64,000 nt of DNA. It comes from Blasia pusilla (lineage: Eukaryota > Marchantiophyta > Marchantiopsida > Blasiales). Made by a program: the position numbers and the translations under genes. Where the stretch lies: NCBI GenBank assembly GCA_050084515.1, contig CM114271.1, positions 33,046,001-33,110,000 of the forward strand, written 5' to 3'. This document shows positions 49,801 to 62,200 of the stretch, piece after piece. Each line of letters begins with the position of its first letter. Position 1 is the stretch's first letter. The notes beneath the pieces were generated by a model. That model saw only the letters and a program-made list of their open reading frames with translations. It searched no databases and was not told the origin of the DNA.

Positions 49801-50870
49801 TCGTCGGATTATAAATAACTATAAACTAAATAAAAGGCGTCCCCATCATCCTCATCCGTGCTCTTCCAAAAACACACAGAAAGAAATAAAATAAAATAAA
49901 CAAACAAACACCCAAATGGAGGAAAAGAAAAACGGGGAGTAAAGGTGGGGTGCGTGGGGAAGGCCTTTTGGAGAGTCCCTCATTTGGAAGGGTGGAAAGG
50001 AAGGAAGCCCATAAGTTCTTATCAACAAAAAGCTCACCAACTAGACATAATTGGAAGGGGACGAGATTCGATTTTGGGAGCACTATGAGAATGATTCGTA
50101 GAGGGGAAATCACGTGCACTCTTTTTCCGATTTGACTTGGGGAATGGAAGAGGATGAAATGGACTCATTGTGGGCACCTTCTAATGATTGAGTTGATTGA
50201 TGACAAAGAATCACCACCATTATTCTACACCACTCTATCCATCCTATTTGCTGCTTCCATTCTAATTTCTTTGCTTTTCTTCATGGAGTGTGTGTACTAG
50301 AAAGTCTAAGGTAGAAAATGACAATTCTCTTGAAGTGATATCGAGTGGATGGACGGAATCCAACCTCAATCCATGACTTTTCAGGGAAAAATATAATAGG
50401 TGAGGAACAAGAGTTTTTTGGGGTCACTCTTGAATTCCTCTTTTATATTAACTATAGAGAATTCCTTATATGATCTTCACAAGTGACACATTAGAGGTCT
50501 TTTTTCTATCTTCCCTACATGGATATGATGGGATGAGAGAGAGAGAGAGAGAGAGAGATATGGAAATAGGAAGAAAAGGACATCAAATTATGTGTATGCT
50601 CCCGTGTGCGGGTGTATACATAACAAGATGGGGAATGAATTAAAGAGCAAAAAGTATTATGTGAGTTCTATGTGATGATAGTGATTTTGTTTGGTGATTA
50701 GAGGACAAACTCAATATTTCTCTTAGAAGAAATAGTTTCCATTATGATCTTCTCCTTTGCATAACCTTTGAGAAAAGGTTTTCTTGGCTCTTTCTTTGTA
50801 GTTTTTTGTTGATGTGTTTGACTCCTTGATGGTTATCTTGACGGGCTTTTCTCTCACCACTTTATTTATA
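46900..50870. other. GC-richer block (to about 48.1 kb) then AT-rich DNA; no gene assigned
   Basis: A minus-strand frame of 135 codons at 47328-46921 is open but unrecognised. 48.1-50.9 kb shows no domain on either strand. A (GA)12 tract lies at 50535-50558. Confidence 0.35.
50535..50558. repeat. (GA)12 microsatellite
   Basis: A 24-bp GA tract. Confidence 0.9.
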
Positions 50871-50976
50871 CATGGGTGGTTTCTTCTCTTTCTTTTGAAT
50901 GGTGTAAATCATCACATGAAATTGAATTGGTAATGTCTATAATGGGAGGATTCCTTGGAGGAGTGACAGAGTGCTG

Positions 50977-51990
50977 TCGTGCGCATACACATCGCTACAC
51001 AACATACATCGCTGTCAGCGAACACGCACGATCCCATGCTAACTCATGGCATCCAAAAAATGAGACAAGAAGTATCAAAATATCTCCAATTGACGGGGAC
51101 TGTCGTAAAGCCCAATGTCTCTTTTTCCTACATAAAATTCGGTAGCGCTTCCGCGCTGATTTTTCCCAACGAAAATGTAAAACCTGTGGGAACACAAATC
51201 AGCAAGCTACATGGTGCTCCCGAGAGCATCGGCATGGAGCAATCTGCCCCCATACTCAATTCCTATAAAAAAATTGGGCAGCGCTTCCGCGTACCACTCT
51301 CGTGTACAAAAAATCAGCAAAGCAAAACAGCAAACTCGCATGGCTCTTGCTCCGTGAGCACTCCCAAGAGCCATGAAGCGGGGAACACAGTCCCCCAACC
51401 TGCACCAAACATCGAGCAACCAGCGAGCTCCCCCATGAAGCTCTCTCACTCACTCATTCTCTCTTTGTAAAATAAGATCCAATCTCTCTCACAACACCAT
51501 AGTTCTCACATGTGTGCACTCTCACATGTCTCTCTCAATATCAAACCAAAGCCACTCTCCTAATGAGAGGCTTGGGTTACACACACAAGGCAAGCAAGAC
51601 CATAGCTCCGCCGCCTCATGCCAAGAGGTTCAACAAAGAGAGAATGAGCTCTCAAGTTCTATCTCCTTGAGGTATACCCCTCCCCTCTCCCAAGCTCTCT
51701 CCATGGTAACCTATGCTCTCAAGTCACCTCCTTGGCTCTTGACCTGATGTAGGAGGTCAATGGATCTCTTACCAAAAATAGAAAATCGATCATATACTCA
51801 AATTGGTACTTGCCTAAAATAGTAAGTTCCTCAATATGGCTCCAAATGAGCGAAAACGAAGGGTTTCGGATCATTTGGTTTCCCAGGGCCTCAGTATGTC
51901 ATCCTCGACCTACTGAGCCTATCCTCCACTACTCACGAAGGCGCTCTACTAGATCTCACCGATCTATCCTAAAAGAGGTGATAGTGCATA
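50977..51990 (+). repeat. LTR-like repeat, family B, copy 3 (fullest)
   Basis: It starts TGTCGTGCGCATACACATCG, the same start word seen in family A copies and in the minus-strand LTR at 24962. It then runs through two 'gcagcgcttccgcg'-type blocks (51143, 51278), 'cactctcctaatgagaggct' at about 51553 and 'cgctctactagatct' at about 51942. TG start and lack of coding fit an LTR of about 1 kb. The 3' end is set by where similarity with 43.4-44.3 kb fades. Confidence 0.65.
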
Positions 51991-51994
51991 GCTT

Positions 51995-53000
51995 ATACAA
52001 ACCTTTGGAGGAGAGTAGTGCAGTGGAATTGAACGATGGTGAATGCACTCTTACTACACTTCCAATTGAATTTAAAAAAGAGTAAAAAAACATACAATAA
52101 AAAAGAACCATGGAGATTCTATCACAAAAGTTGTTTTCGAGTGAGAGTAGGCAGTATAGCCCATCATAGAGTATGACCTCTACTTCTCTTAGCGTTTCTC
52201 CAAAGCACTCTCGACCTTAGCCTTTATAAGCATAAGAATTAAAGTGTGTCCTAAAGACTCAACCGTTTTTGGGTTCGGTGGATAGTCGACAAGTTGCCAC
52301 GCTAATTGGGTCGAGTCTCTTATCTCCCCAAGCATATACAGTCTCTCTAGGAAGCCTCTTCCCCAAGCCTTGACCAATCTTTCAAAGTTGCTCGCTTATA
52401 CTAGGGTGCGTCGGTTAAAATCTCATGATGAATCCCCTAGCTCAAACCTAAAACACAGCCAAACACGCATCACAAGTAATTCCTAGTTTAAGCACTTAAG
52501 CGTGTAGAGAGGGAGAGTGTCCCCCCTTATAGATACTTTCTTGTAGGGTTCTTCAAGAAACCTCACCTTCCCTATTTTCCCCTCCTCGGGCCCTCAATTT
52601 TGGACCTAAATCCAAACGTGGTGCATAACCCGTAAATCGGCATTTAACTAGTTATTCATTAAGATAGTTTAGCAGAGGCTTCTTGCAAATTATGCAACTC
52701 TCATATTCCCAAACGCATCTTGGAGATTGGACTTGCATATCATGTGTCTCATGGCTAACACTTATCTTGACTCCCCTTTTGATGTCTTGTGGTTGTCTTG
52801 CGGCCCTTAGCGTTTCGTAACTAGTCTCATGGCGTCTCCCCCATCTTAACTATTCAAATATTCCTTGCTTCTCGTCCTTGACTAAGAACTTAGCTCCAAG
52901 GTCTCAAACCTTCCTTGTCTTTCCTTTATCCCTATGAGTATCTATGCCCCTTTCTTGCCTAGGGCAAGTCACATGCACATCTCACCTAGCGTTAGTCATG
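51995..53000. other. Unassigned DNA
   Basis: No gene or transposon domain was recognised on either strand. Confidence 0.4.
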
Positions 53001-53011
53001 TAGTCAATTCC

Positions 53012-53337
53012 ATGGTTGTACCAAAACGAACAAGTTTGTCCCTAAGAAAGACATGGACGGATAAGTCTAGAATGTCCACGGACAAGGATTGCAAGAGTTG
53101 GGATCCACACTTACAATTCATGATAAACGACATGGTAAAGGTGAGTGAAGTAAAATGGGAAAGGGAGTGGAGGTGGAGGGAGAAAGAAACGGGAGAGTGT
53201 GGAAAACAAAGGTAAGTGGGAGAAATGAGAAAGAAGGGGAAGGTGGGCACCACATGGACAATCCTTCCATAGGGCAGACGGAAGTCCACGGACATGGACA
53301 TGTCCGTGAACATGGACTTTGTCCACATGCAATCTTG
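53012..53337 (+). mobile_element. Mutator-like MITE, copy 3, with 9-bp target duplication
   Basis: A 326-bp non-coding element, starting ATGGTTGTACC and ending GTCCACATGCAATCTTG. The identical 9-mer GTCAATTCC flanks it at 53003-53011 and 53338-53346. It is collinear with copy 2 (21827-22156) over its length: 'aacaagtttgtccctaagaa' near the start, a purine-rich centre and a 'gtccacggacatggacatgt' block near the end. Confidence 0.9.
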
Positions 53338-53839
53338 GTCAATTCCACTACCCTTCCTAGTCTCATGAATAGCAAGTCTAGGTTCTAAATTTTGTAAGTC
53401 ACACCAAGGTCGGATTGAAGACTGAGTTATAGTCAAGCTCATCAGTCACACGAACTATTACACTTGGTAGGAAAGCTTAATCTTTGTTTGTTAGTTAAGC
53501 ATAATTATCTTGACTCAAAGGAAAATTTCCTTGCAATTTTAGTGTAAGAAAGTTCAATTAGTGAAGGAAAGTTGTGCAATTTGTTCTTTAAGTGCAAATT
53601 TTGATTAGTTCTTTAATATAATTAGTCAATTTTGGAAAATTTAAAGAAATTTGTGTGTAGGAATGGTCTATGCTTCAATTGAAGTAGTGAAGAGCATGAG
53701 ATTACGATTTGTAAGTATAATCATTTTTTTATGGCATATTTCTCAACAGAAATTATAAGCAAGAAGCTAGATAAATAGAATTACAATGTCTATAAGTTTT
53801 TTATGAAGTAGTTTCTCATCGATAAATAATTATAAGAGC

Positions 53840-54660
53840 TTGTTATAAGTATTGAGGCAAAACCAGAGGGTGACTCAAGAGACTTGAATATTTGCGTTTG
53901 GAAGAAATCCGCAAGGCAAGTAATTCACTATATTTCAATAACGATGCGTTCGCCAATGATAGGTCATATTCAAGATATTTCTTACTTGTGAAGAAGCCTT
54001 GGGATGTATTATAAAAGATGTTCGAGACATATACAAAGGCCAGAAAGCTTCAATTAAAACCACAATGAAACAAAGTGAGTAAAAGATTGCAAACCATTAA
54101 TGACTATGTTTTAAGTATCAGACTTATTATTGATCATTCGAATAATATTGGAATAACTATAGAAGACGATGATATAATTTTGTTCACTCTCCAAGGCCTT
54201 CCCATATATTACATGTATTTTGAGACTTTTATCTCTATGAGTGGGAGATATTCAACTTTTCAAGAGTTAGTACCACTAATTATTACTAAGAGATGTGCCT
54301 AGTTGGTACTACTAGCTCGCCTAATATGCAAGGGAGTGCCCTATTTGCAGGTAATGGATCAAATAGAGGAAGAGGTTATGAGAGAAGCTTTGATGGTCGT
54401 GATGGATATCAAGCATATGGAGGAATAGACACTCAATATAATTTCACTCCATCAACTTTAAAATAGTGCCAAACACAATTATAACGTAATAATGGCGGCA
54501 ACAAGCCAGATCAAGGTCAACAACAAGAGATCCTTGAATTTCACAATTATTATTATGGGATAAAGAATCACTATGAAAAGTTTTGCTTGAAGAATAAGGT
54601 AGGTATAAGAAAGAGACTCTTACAAAAACTAAACTGTGAGGAATAACAACAACAAGTATA
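53840..54660 (+). pseudogene. Copia gag remnant (plus strand)
   Basis: Plus-strand capsid blocks: a degenerate MRSPMIGHIQD region near 53950, then NDYVLSIRLIIDHSNNIGIT and DDDIILFTLQGLPIYYMYF, with FQELVPLIITK ending near 54300. A Gly/Arg-rich linker (GSNRGRGYERSF) follows, then a mutated zinc knuckle near 54540-54600 (YYYGIKNHYEKFCLKNK, first Cys lost). This is the UBN2-type gag of copia elements. It is followed immediately by pol sequence on the opposite strand. Confidence 0.75.
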
Positions 54661-54764
54661 ATATCAAGAACTACAAGTATGGATCTCAACCATAACCATA
54701 ACTAATAGTACGTAAACATACACAGCCCATGACCCAATCACTATTTGAAATCGACTGTAGTCTA

Positions 54765-56960
54765 TTCAACAGAGGTTATCAACATACAACACAATGATAA
54801 TCGTGTGGCCTTGTCCTCTTAAGACATATAGGGAGGAATCATAATCACAAACCCTTAAGCTAAGCTCTTCTAGGATATATGTAATCTTGCCATACCAAGC
54901 TCTTGGAGTTTGCTTGAGAATCTATACATATTTCGTTAACGTGCATACGGGGGATGGAAACTCTTGATGCTTGTATCCTAGTGGTTGAGCCATGTATATC
55001 TTCTCATGCAGATCTCCATTCAAGAAGGGATTCTTAATATCCATATGATGCAGTCTCCACTCGTTACTTATTGTAACTGCAACCAATATTCTCGTAGTTT
55101 CCATTTTGCAACGGAGCGAAACGTCTCTCATAATTTATGTCATATTATTATGCATAATATTCAGCTACCAATGTGGATTTGCATCTATTCAATGTATCAT
55201 CTTGATTGCACTTGACTTTATAAACCCATATGAAATCAATAGATTCCATACTAAAAGATATATCAACGAGCTCCAAAGTCTTTTTATATCTTAATATAGT
55301 CAGCTCTTGCTTCGTAGCTTCAATCCATTCGATCCTACATATAACTTCTTCAAAAAAGCTCAGTTCATATTCTTGAAGGATAATCATTACATATGGATGA
55401 TGTGTTGCAAGAAATCCTTCATTTATGAACCTATGCATGTGATGTGTGATTCTACTTGATCTACAAAGTTGTTGTTCAGATGTGGATTCCTTTGACTTTC
55501 AGCTTCAGCTCTAACTAGTGTCAACTGACTGAATACATATTTCTCCCAATCGTGGATTCATGGATTTAATTGAAATTTTGTAGACCTCTTCAAACTCTAT
55601 ACTAATACTTGGGAAATTAATAGGAAATGTCTGTTGGTTTATAGTCATATGCTTCCCTCCCCCTCACCAAACAAGTTTAGAGATAGAATAGACTCAAATG
55701 GATTTACATCTCTAGTCCTTTGAAAAACTGAGTTTTGTTCAAAAAGAATGGCAAAGCGTTAGACGTTTATGATATTTGCGGGTAATTGGTCACTTATCAG
55801 ACCCATAATCTGACATATCATAACTCAAACTCATAAAAACAACATTGTGACTAATAATAAGCTTCATAGAGAATTGAATGTAGTACTCATATCCCTTAGT
55901 TTCATCAATGTAGCCAATCTATCATCTATCTATCTATCTGCATTGATGAAATTTTTAATATAATTTCTGAAATTTTGTATAAGGAACATGAGCATAACAA
56001 ATATAATCAAAGATTCATAGGGATGCTATTTTGACGTAAGTCATTATCAAATTATGTTTAAAGTTACTCTCATCCAACATCACAAGGCACTTTAAGAATG
56101 AGTTTTTGAGTCTGCTTTTCTACCGTAATTTTGAATATCTTGAACATTAAGAATACTTTTAACTTGACTTTCACCAAGTATACCCATACATATCTAAATA
56201 AGTAAAAATAAATAAAATTAAATATCAGAAACTACTATGAATATGTTGTAATTTTGCCCACATATTACTATGAAGTAACTCCAATATCTGAAGTGATATT
56301 ATACCCTGCTTTAGAAATGGAAATCTACCTTTTTTCCCAAATTGGAAAATACAACACACCTCTAATATAGTGAGACTCGATAATTTGGAAGTCCTACTAC
56401 TAAATTAGATGATGACAGATAATGTAATTAATCTTTGAAGATTTATATATCAAATTCTTTTATGTTGGACATTGAGATCTATGACTCGTTGGCCAATTCC
56501 ACTATACATTGCTATTTGAATCTTTGGTATATAAACATCTAATTTGAACATTATACAAGATCTTGTTATTTTGGATATTATAGTCTGATCATCTATTGTT
56601 TCAATGAAATAATCATTTGTGTTAAACTTCAACTAATAACCCTATATTACTATAGTTCAAACAAGAATTAATTTTTTTGCAATGGTAGAAACATAGAGAA
56701 TATTTCCAAGAGCACAAAGACCATTTGATGCTATTAGAATTTCATCAATATTCGTAACATAATGTTGAGTATTATCTCCTATGTGCACTATTGTAGGACC
56801 TTTCATAAGCTCTATACTACTTAACCATTTAGCTTATGAAGTTATGTGATTTGATGCACCAAAGTCAGTGAACCACTCAGTTAACAAGTCTTTCTTGACC
56901 ATTGCTCCCATAAGATGATTTCAATATCCAAAGCAAGGGGATGAAGGAAGCTCACATGGT
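54765..56960 (-). pseudogene. Copia pol remnant (minus strand, inverted relative to gag)
   Basis: Right to left: a protease box reading WFTDFGASNHITS at about 56840-56880 (the usual D-S-G changed to D-F-G); then NILYVSTIAKKL and GAG-pre-integrase-like sequence to about 56450; a badly decayed integrase stretch (55.5-56.4 kb); reverse transcriptase start at 55438-55148 (IEATKQELTIL, FIWVYKVKCNQD); further RT at 55131-54850 (LHHMDIKNPFLNGDLHEKIY, LKQTPRAWYGKI); and a YVDN box at 54775-54786 where YVDD is expected. Stops and the altered boxes show it is inactive. The right end at about 56,960 and left end at about 54,765 are approximate. Confidence 0.8.
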
Positions 56961-57399
56961 CCATTCAATCCTTTTGTAAGCATGAAACTATTTCTTTAAA
57001 ATATGAGGTCGTTCATCTAATTTATCTATTGCAATATCAAGGATTTCAATTGCTAATTTATTTAAAAAATACTTATATCAACCAATAAAGTTGATTACAC
57101 TAGCATGTCAAAGCATATAATAAGACATCCAACCTTTGAAATGCCATAATATTGACATATCATCTCTCATATGCATGTGATAGTGCAATAAGAGGTGACC
57201 AAATCATCAAAGTCTTGGTTAAGGTATAGCCTCATGTACTTTCTTGGATTGGTTTGGAAGAGTTTGGAGGTGTTGGTGGATGTGGTTTTGATGCTAGTAC
57301 AATATTTCAATGATATTTTAATGTCAAATAAATTTATCCTAAAGTTTTCAATTTATGCGTTTAGGGTTTGGTAGGAATTCAAGCTTAAAATATACTTTC

Positions 57400-57715
57400 C
57401 CGTTCACTCTTACCCCGGTGATATTCATAAGACGACATACATTTAGAAGTGATAGGATTTAGGGTTTGGGTGTAAAAGTCATGATTCCCTCGTGTTAGAG
57501 GGTGGTTATAGTTTGATATGTTGATGTAGATTCGAGAGTGAAATTGGCCGTGTGAGCCGTTTTTACTTGGATTTTGTTGTGTGGTCTTGATGTACATGCA
57601 TAACTCCATTTTATGTGTGTGTGGATCTACCTGTGTGTTAGGAAGATCGGTGTTGCGTAGATGTAATCACCGATGTGGAGTGTGAAATAACTTGTATGCG
57701 CATGACAAGTCAGTT
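57400..57715 (-). repeat. LTR-like repeat, U3-type fragment, minus orientation
   Basis: Read on the minus strand it begins TGTCATGCGCATACAAG and follows 23345-23600: 'acgcaacaccgatcttcc', 'aggtagatccacacac', 'cacaacaaaatccaagta', 'ctcgaatctacatcaacata', 'ccaccctctaacacgaggga'. It is an inverted copy of the family A U3 block. Confidence 0.55.
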
Positions 57716-57915
57716 AATGGGTTGAATACCCCAAAAATTGTTAATCCATTTTATTTCCCTATGAAATCATGGTTCGTGAAAACTACATGAATTTCTATAC
57801 TTAATGTGCAATTCCGTAATAACAATTTTCCCAAAGTGAAAAAGATATAACTAATGTGGTGGAGGTGGAATTTTCCCTTGGATGCAACGCTTGAGTATTT
57901 CTTAAGCACCACGAA

Positions 57916-58116
57916 ATGGGAGCGTGGGTCAATATGGGTCTGGGTAGAGGGGGAGGGGAGCCCTTGCCTTCCCTGCCAGGCTTGTTCAATGGCAAACATG
58001 TGCCTCTTTCACATTTGTCAGAAAAGCGCAAGGTCCAACCCATTTTCAAGAGAGGAGCAAGGTACAAGCATATGAATGGAGATTACAAGATGGTTTATCG
58101 TGGGCAATACACATAA
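57916..58116 (+). CDS. Orphan short open frame, unknown
   Basis: It is 66 codons, beginning MGAWVNMGLGRGGGEPLP and ending YKMVYRGQYT with a TAA. The C-terminal half is basic (KRKVQPIFKRGARYKHMNGD). The composition is protein-like, but no family is recognised and there is no promoter or splice evidence. It may be a last exon or a chance frame. Confidence 0.2.
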   Translation: MGAWVNMGLGRGGGEPLPSLPGLFNGKHVPLSHLSEKRKVQPIFKRGARYKHMNGDYKMVYRGQYT

Positions 58117-58129
58117 AAAATAATTATGG

Positions 58130-59090
58130 TATATGAGTAATTGTATCGCCTTGTCTCTTAGAAAATATTATTTTCTATCTACCATAATAAATTATGTAAA
58201 TAAAAAATTCCCTTATTATGCAAAAATAATTAGTATGAGTTTACATTTATTTAATATGATACACGCTAACTAAGATGACCCAAAAATTCATAGGTCCCAT
58301 TTAGTATGATATACTCTAATTAGGAAAATGAGTATAAGAATCTTGGTATGTAGGTCACGGTCAAGGCTCATTTAATTCTGTAGAGTAACATTTGTGAAGG
58401 CGACCCCTACAAGTAGACTACAATCGCCCTAAGGGCCATGCATCAGGACTTATTAGCCTAATTCCACTTCCTCAATGTGAAGGTCGCTCAATGTGCGGGA
58501 GAGTCCGTGGAGAAGGTGCTTAAATTGCGATTGTTTACCCTCATCGTGTTACTCCGTCACTAGTGTGTGGACTATTTGACTACTTGATGAACCCCTATCC
58601 CATTTCTATAAAAACTATAAAAATGATCAATCATAATAATAATATTTTTCATTTCAAAATTTAAATATAATTTGTATTTTTAAAGGAGTAATAACATTCC
58701 ACTCTTGTACGAAAATTTCAACAATATCTATTTCTCCCACCTAAATAACACACCACTTAAATTATATTTACACTTAAAAAAATCAGATATGAATTTAAAA
58801 ACATCATGACAATTAATTTTAATTCTGTGGTATTACACATGTATGATGTCTTGTATTTCTCACATTTCTTCTTTTATTAAAAAAAAAAAAGGAAAAAGAA
58901 AATCGTAAAGACCTTTAACGAACAGCACCGCCTAAGATGGAGCTATTCGCACGGGGCGTGGCACCTTCGCTACTAGAGCGGTGCGTAGGTGGGCGCGAAG
59001 CCCCAGTAACAGAACAGTGCCTAGAAAGCGCAGTGGGAAGTTGGGAACAGCCTCCACGATAAAGTCATTTGATCCGGATATGAGATGCGT
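58130..59090. other. AT-rich DNA turning GC-richer after 58.9 kb
   Basis: No gene was seen. The change in composition near 58920 marks the start of the right-hand genic island. Confidence 0.4.
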
Positions 59091-59092
59091 TT

Positions 59093-59551
59093 ATGAGCAT
59101 TTCAGGACCGCGAGAGGAGGAGGGAAAAAGGAAGTTTAAAGTTGTGTTTGCTAGCGGATTAAACTTCGGTGTCATTATGGAGTCTTGTGGTAGATCCGCT
59201 TTCCCACTTTGGAAGGCAAGCGATCGCGAGCACCTCAGCGAGTGTGAAATCATGAAGGGGATGCAAAGAGAGCAAGCCCTCGAAGCATCTAGTATTTATG
59301 CTGTCGAGAACTACCATCTCTGGGGAAGGAATGAGGCTATGAACATTTCACTCTCTCTAGCGAGAAGAAGATGGATTGCCCAACGTCAAGGGAGGAAGTG
59401 TTTTGGCAATAAAGCGTCCTCCTCCTATTCATTAGACCGATATCGGACTCTATGTAACAATAACAAAGAGAGGAGAAGATGGACTACCGAATTCCCAAGG
59501 AAAGATCGGTTGTCGTGCCTCCTAGAGAACATTCCTCCGTTGCTCCATTGA
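59093..59551 (+). CDS. Uncharacterised 152-codon open frame
   Basis: It opens MSISGPREEEGKRKFKVVFA and ends in NIPPLLH before TGA. It is basic and Arg-rich in the second half (SLARRRWIAQRQGRK, NNKERRRWTTEFPRKDR). It lies in the GC-richer island, but has no recognisable domain and no clear promoter. A minus-strand frame of 101 codons overlaps its end (59730-59425). Either or both may be chance frames. Confidence 0.25.
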   Translation: MSISGPREEEGKRKFKVVFASGLNFGVIMESCGRSAFPLWKASDREHLSECEIMKGMQREQALEASSIYAVENYHLWGRNEAMNISLSLARRRWIAQRQGRKCFGNKASSSYSLDRYRTLCNNNKERRRWTTEFPRKDRLSCLLENIPPLLH

Positions 59552-59734
59552 CCCTTCGCTTGACCACACCTATGCCAATGCCCTAATCCCTCTAAGAAGG
59601 AATCGGAATCCGAGAAGAATATTCCAGGTGCATTTGGGCGGTGGGGCGTTCCGTTAGCGAAGAGGATCTGGAAGCCATTGAAGCCAAAAAATGGGAATAA
59701 TGTTCGAGTGTAGAAACGTAGCCCAGCCAATTAG

Positions 59735-61590
59735 GGCAGAATGGTATTTTTAATTGTGCTGCTAATCATGAGTTGGGTCCATTTCGTCGATAAAGACAGC
59801 TGTTGACGTCCAGATCCAGGGTTTCGCTGCACAGTGGCGTGTTCGCAGCGCACGGAATCGACGCGGAGGTGGATGAAGTACGCCCGTCTTCCGCCGGGTC
59901 TTCTTTCTCTCTTGGATGGACAAAGCTAACCTGAGTTAAATCCAACCCGGGGAGAAAAAGACGGCGCCAGTCGGGAAATAGTTGACCGGTGACGTTGACC
60001 GGTTTCACATCGTGCGCTTGGTTTGGCGAGTGAACCCGCCGACCGGGTAACGGTTCGCGGTAGAAGTTACGGTGGTATACCACTGCGCGGGTGATGTGGT
60101 CTTAGCACCTTTCCGTCCTGTAACAGGAGCCACGTGGACTGTGCCTCTACCCCGCCTGTAGATCTACGGTATACGGGTATCAAGGATATGTATCACCTCT
60201 ATTATTTGGAAAAGGCTACGCGAAGAATCGCGGCGGGGGGTCTCCACGCTGTCCACGAGCGAGGGTGCTCAACCTCACGTTATACCCCCCAGCCGGTTTA
60301 CTTTATACACTGGTCAAACACCGTCCTCGCCTCTGGCGTGACAATCGCCCCTCTCTAACTGTGAGAGGGAGACTTATCGAGTGATCATCCCGATAATAAT
60401 AATTTTAGATCCCAACAAGTATTCACCACGCTTTTATTAATTATGTTTCACAGTACGATATTCCGGTGAGTTAAACTTCAAAATTCATAATCAAAATTTG
60501 CGACACGGTTAATGCTCTCCATCACTCGGGGTCGTGATATATTCTTTGAGAATATTTATCGTAAAATTAGAAACAATGCGATTTGGCTGAATAATTGCGG
60601 GGATTTAGACAGTAATTTGCCGAGGAAGTTTCCCAAATATAGTACTAACAGTAGTAATTACTGTGTCACGAGACTTATCATCTAGAGACAGGGCGGTGCC
60701 ACAGGGAGAGGGTACATTTTGTTTTACCGTGGTTAGGCTCGGACTCCGAGGAGGTTTAACCCGCCGAGCTCGTAGATGCTGCACGCGTACACCGTGGTCG
60801 CTCGAAAGCCTGTCACCGGTGGCCGGTCGCGTCTCCAGAAGGTTCCGTCGAGCATCTGCACAGCGTACGCCAGGGCCGGGCGGACGTAAGCAACCGGCTA
60901 CAGACTTACCCTACCAGTTATTACTGCAGTGGAGTGTGGAGCGCAGTTGCGGTACCGGGTGGCACGAGGTTCGGAACTTCCCGTTAATCTCTTCCGCCTG
61001 GAGGACTGTAGCTGGGAATTCAAACGGAGGCGAGAGAGAACGTGGGGGTTGGGCGACAGACGGCCGTAGCGGTACATGGGCTGGCGGGAGAAAGCGTGCT
61101 GGAAGGACTTGGGAAAAGTCAGCGGGGCCAACCGGGACGGACGGCGAAGTGGGGTTAGGGTTGTAGCTATACGGGAGGTCCCGTGGTGGAAACGAAATGA
61201 CTGGGGGAACGCTCGCAGGATTTTGCCCGGGGGTCGACGAGCGAACCTGCGAGCGACGAGCGAGCGATGGTGTGTCGATGAGGAGAAGTGAAATGGGGGA
61301 AGAAGACCACATCTCGGCCGAGTGTAGTAGTAGTAGTGGTAGGAGGTAGGAAGAGGAGCGGAGAGGGAGGAGCGAGGGTAGGAGAGGAGGAGGAGGGGCG
61401 AGATGAGGAGGAGAAGAGGGCGAGAGAAATCGAAGAGGATGAAGAAGGAAGGGCCGAGGAGGGGGGAGGACGAGAGGAAGTAAGGAAAAGGCGGAAAGGG
61501 GGAGGGAGTGGTGCGAGACGCCACGGAGAAAGCGGGATGGTCTTTTGAGAATTTGGTGCTTGGAGGAGGAAGGGAGAGAGGGAGGAAGGA
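59735..61590. other. GC-rich flank of the right-hand gene
   Basis: No domain was recognised. From about 61320 the plus strand is strongly purine-rich (GAGGA/GGA runs), which could be a 5' leader of the gene starting downstream. The long minus-strand frame across this part is a low-complexity shadow of that composition. Confidence 0.35.
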
Positions 61591-61591
61591 G

Positions 61592-62200
61592 ATGGCTGGA
61601 ACAGCCATTTCCTGCGCTTCTTCTCGACGATCTTCACGGCCCTCGTCGTCGGACAACACACCTGCCTCACCCCGGACCCCAATTTGTAAAGAGGAACGAC
61701 TGGATTTCACGGCCGAAGAGTGCTGCTGCGCCTCGCCTCCACTCTCGCCTTTCGCAACAGCCGTGGAGAAGGAGAGATCGTTGCGGGAACATGACGCGGC
61801 CTTGTCGCTTATCGAGAGGTTAGACGATGGATGGTTTCGGGATAATGTGGTCAGTTGCAGATGGGGGAGCTCCCGTCTAGCCTCTGTAGATGTTTCCGGA
61901 GTGCTCCGAGAGCCCTCAGGAATTCGTACTCCCGAGGCTGGATCCTCGACAGTGGACCAGGTCAAGCTCTCTCCGTTCAGGAGCATAGAAATGGTGAAGC
62001 CTTTGGTCACGTCTCGGAGCTTTTCTTCCGAAAGAGATGGCAGAGATCTCGGTGATCTCCCGCTGTCCAAGCTTTGGCCGCTCTCTCGGCGCAGCTGCTC
62101 TGTGAATGATGGCATCTCTCTCTCCGACGGCGAGCGTACGCATTACTTCAAGTCGCAGGAATCTGACGGTTTCCGTCGATTTGGAGAGCTGCGAAGTTGA
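61592..62200 (+). CDS. 202-codon open frame, unknown; overlaps the next gene start in another frame
   Basis: It starts MAGTAISCASSRRSSRPSSS after the purine-rich leader and ends at TGA 62198-62200. It is Ser/Arg-rich with several SP motifs (PASPRTP, SPPLSPF) and a short acidic/hydrophobic stretch EHDAALSLIERLDDGWF. No family is recognised. Its last 95 bases overlap, in a different frame, the ATG of the frame at 62106, which has the better splice support. It could be the true first exon with splice sites I have misplaced, an upstream frame, or chance. Confidence 0.35.
   Translation: MAGTAISCASSRRSSRPSSSDNTPASPRTPICKEERLDFTAEECCCASPPLSPFATAVEKERSLREHDAALSLIERLDDGWFRDNVVSCRWGSSRLASVDVSGVLREPSGIRTPEAGSSTVDQVKLSPFRSIEMVKPLVTSRSFSSERDGRDLGDLPLSKLWPLSRRSCSVNDGISLSDGERTHYFKSQESDGFRRFGELRS

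Noticed and set aside
60898-62115. 405-codon minus-strand open frame
   Set aside because: It runs through CT-rich low-complexity sequence, has no recognisable domain, and opposes the plus-strand splice signals at 62202 and 62418.
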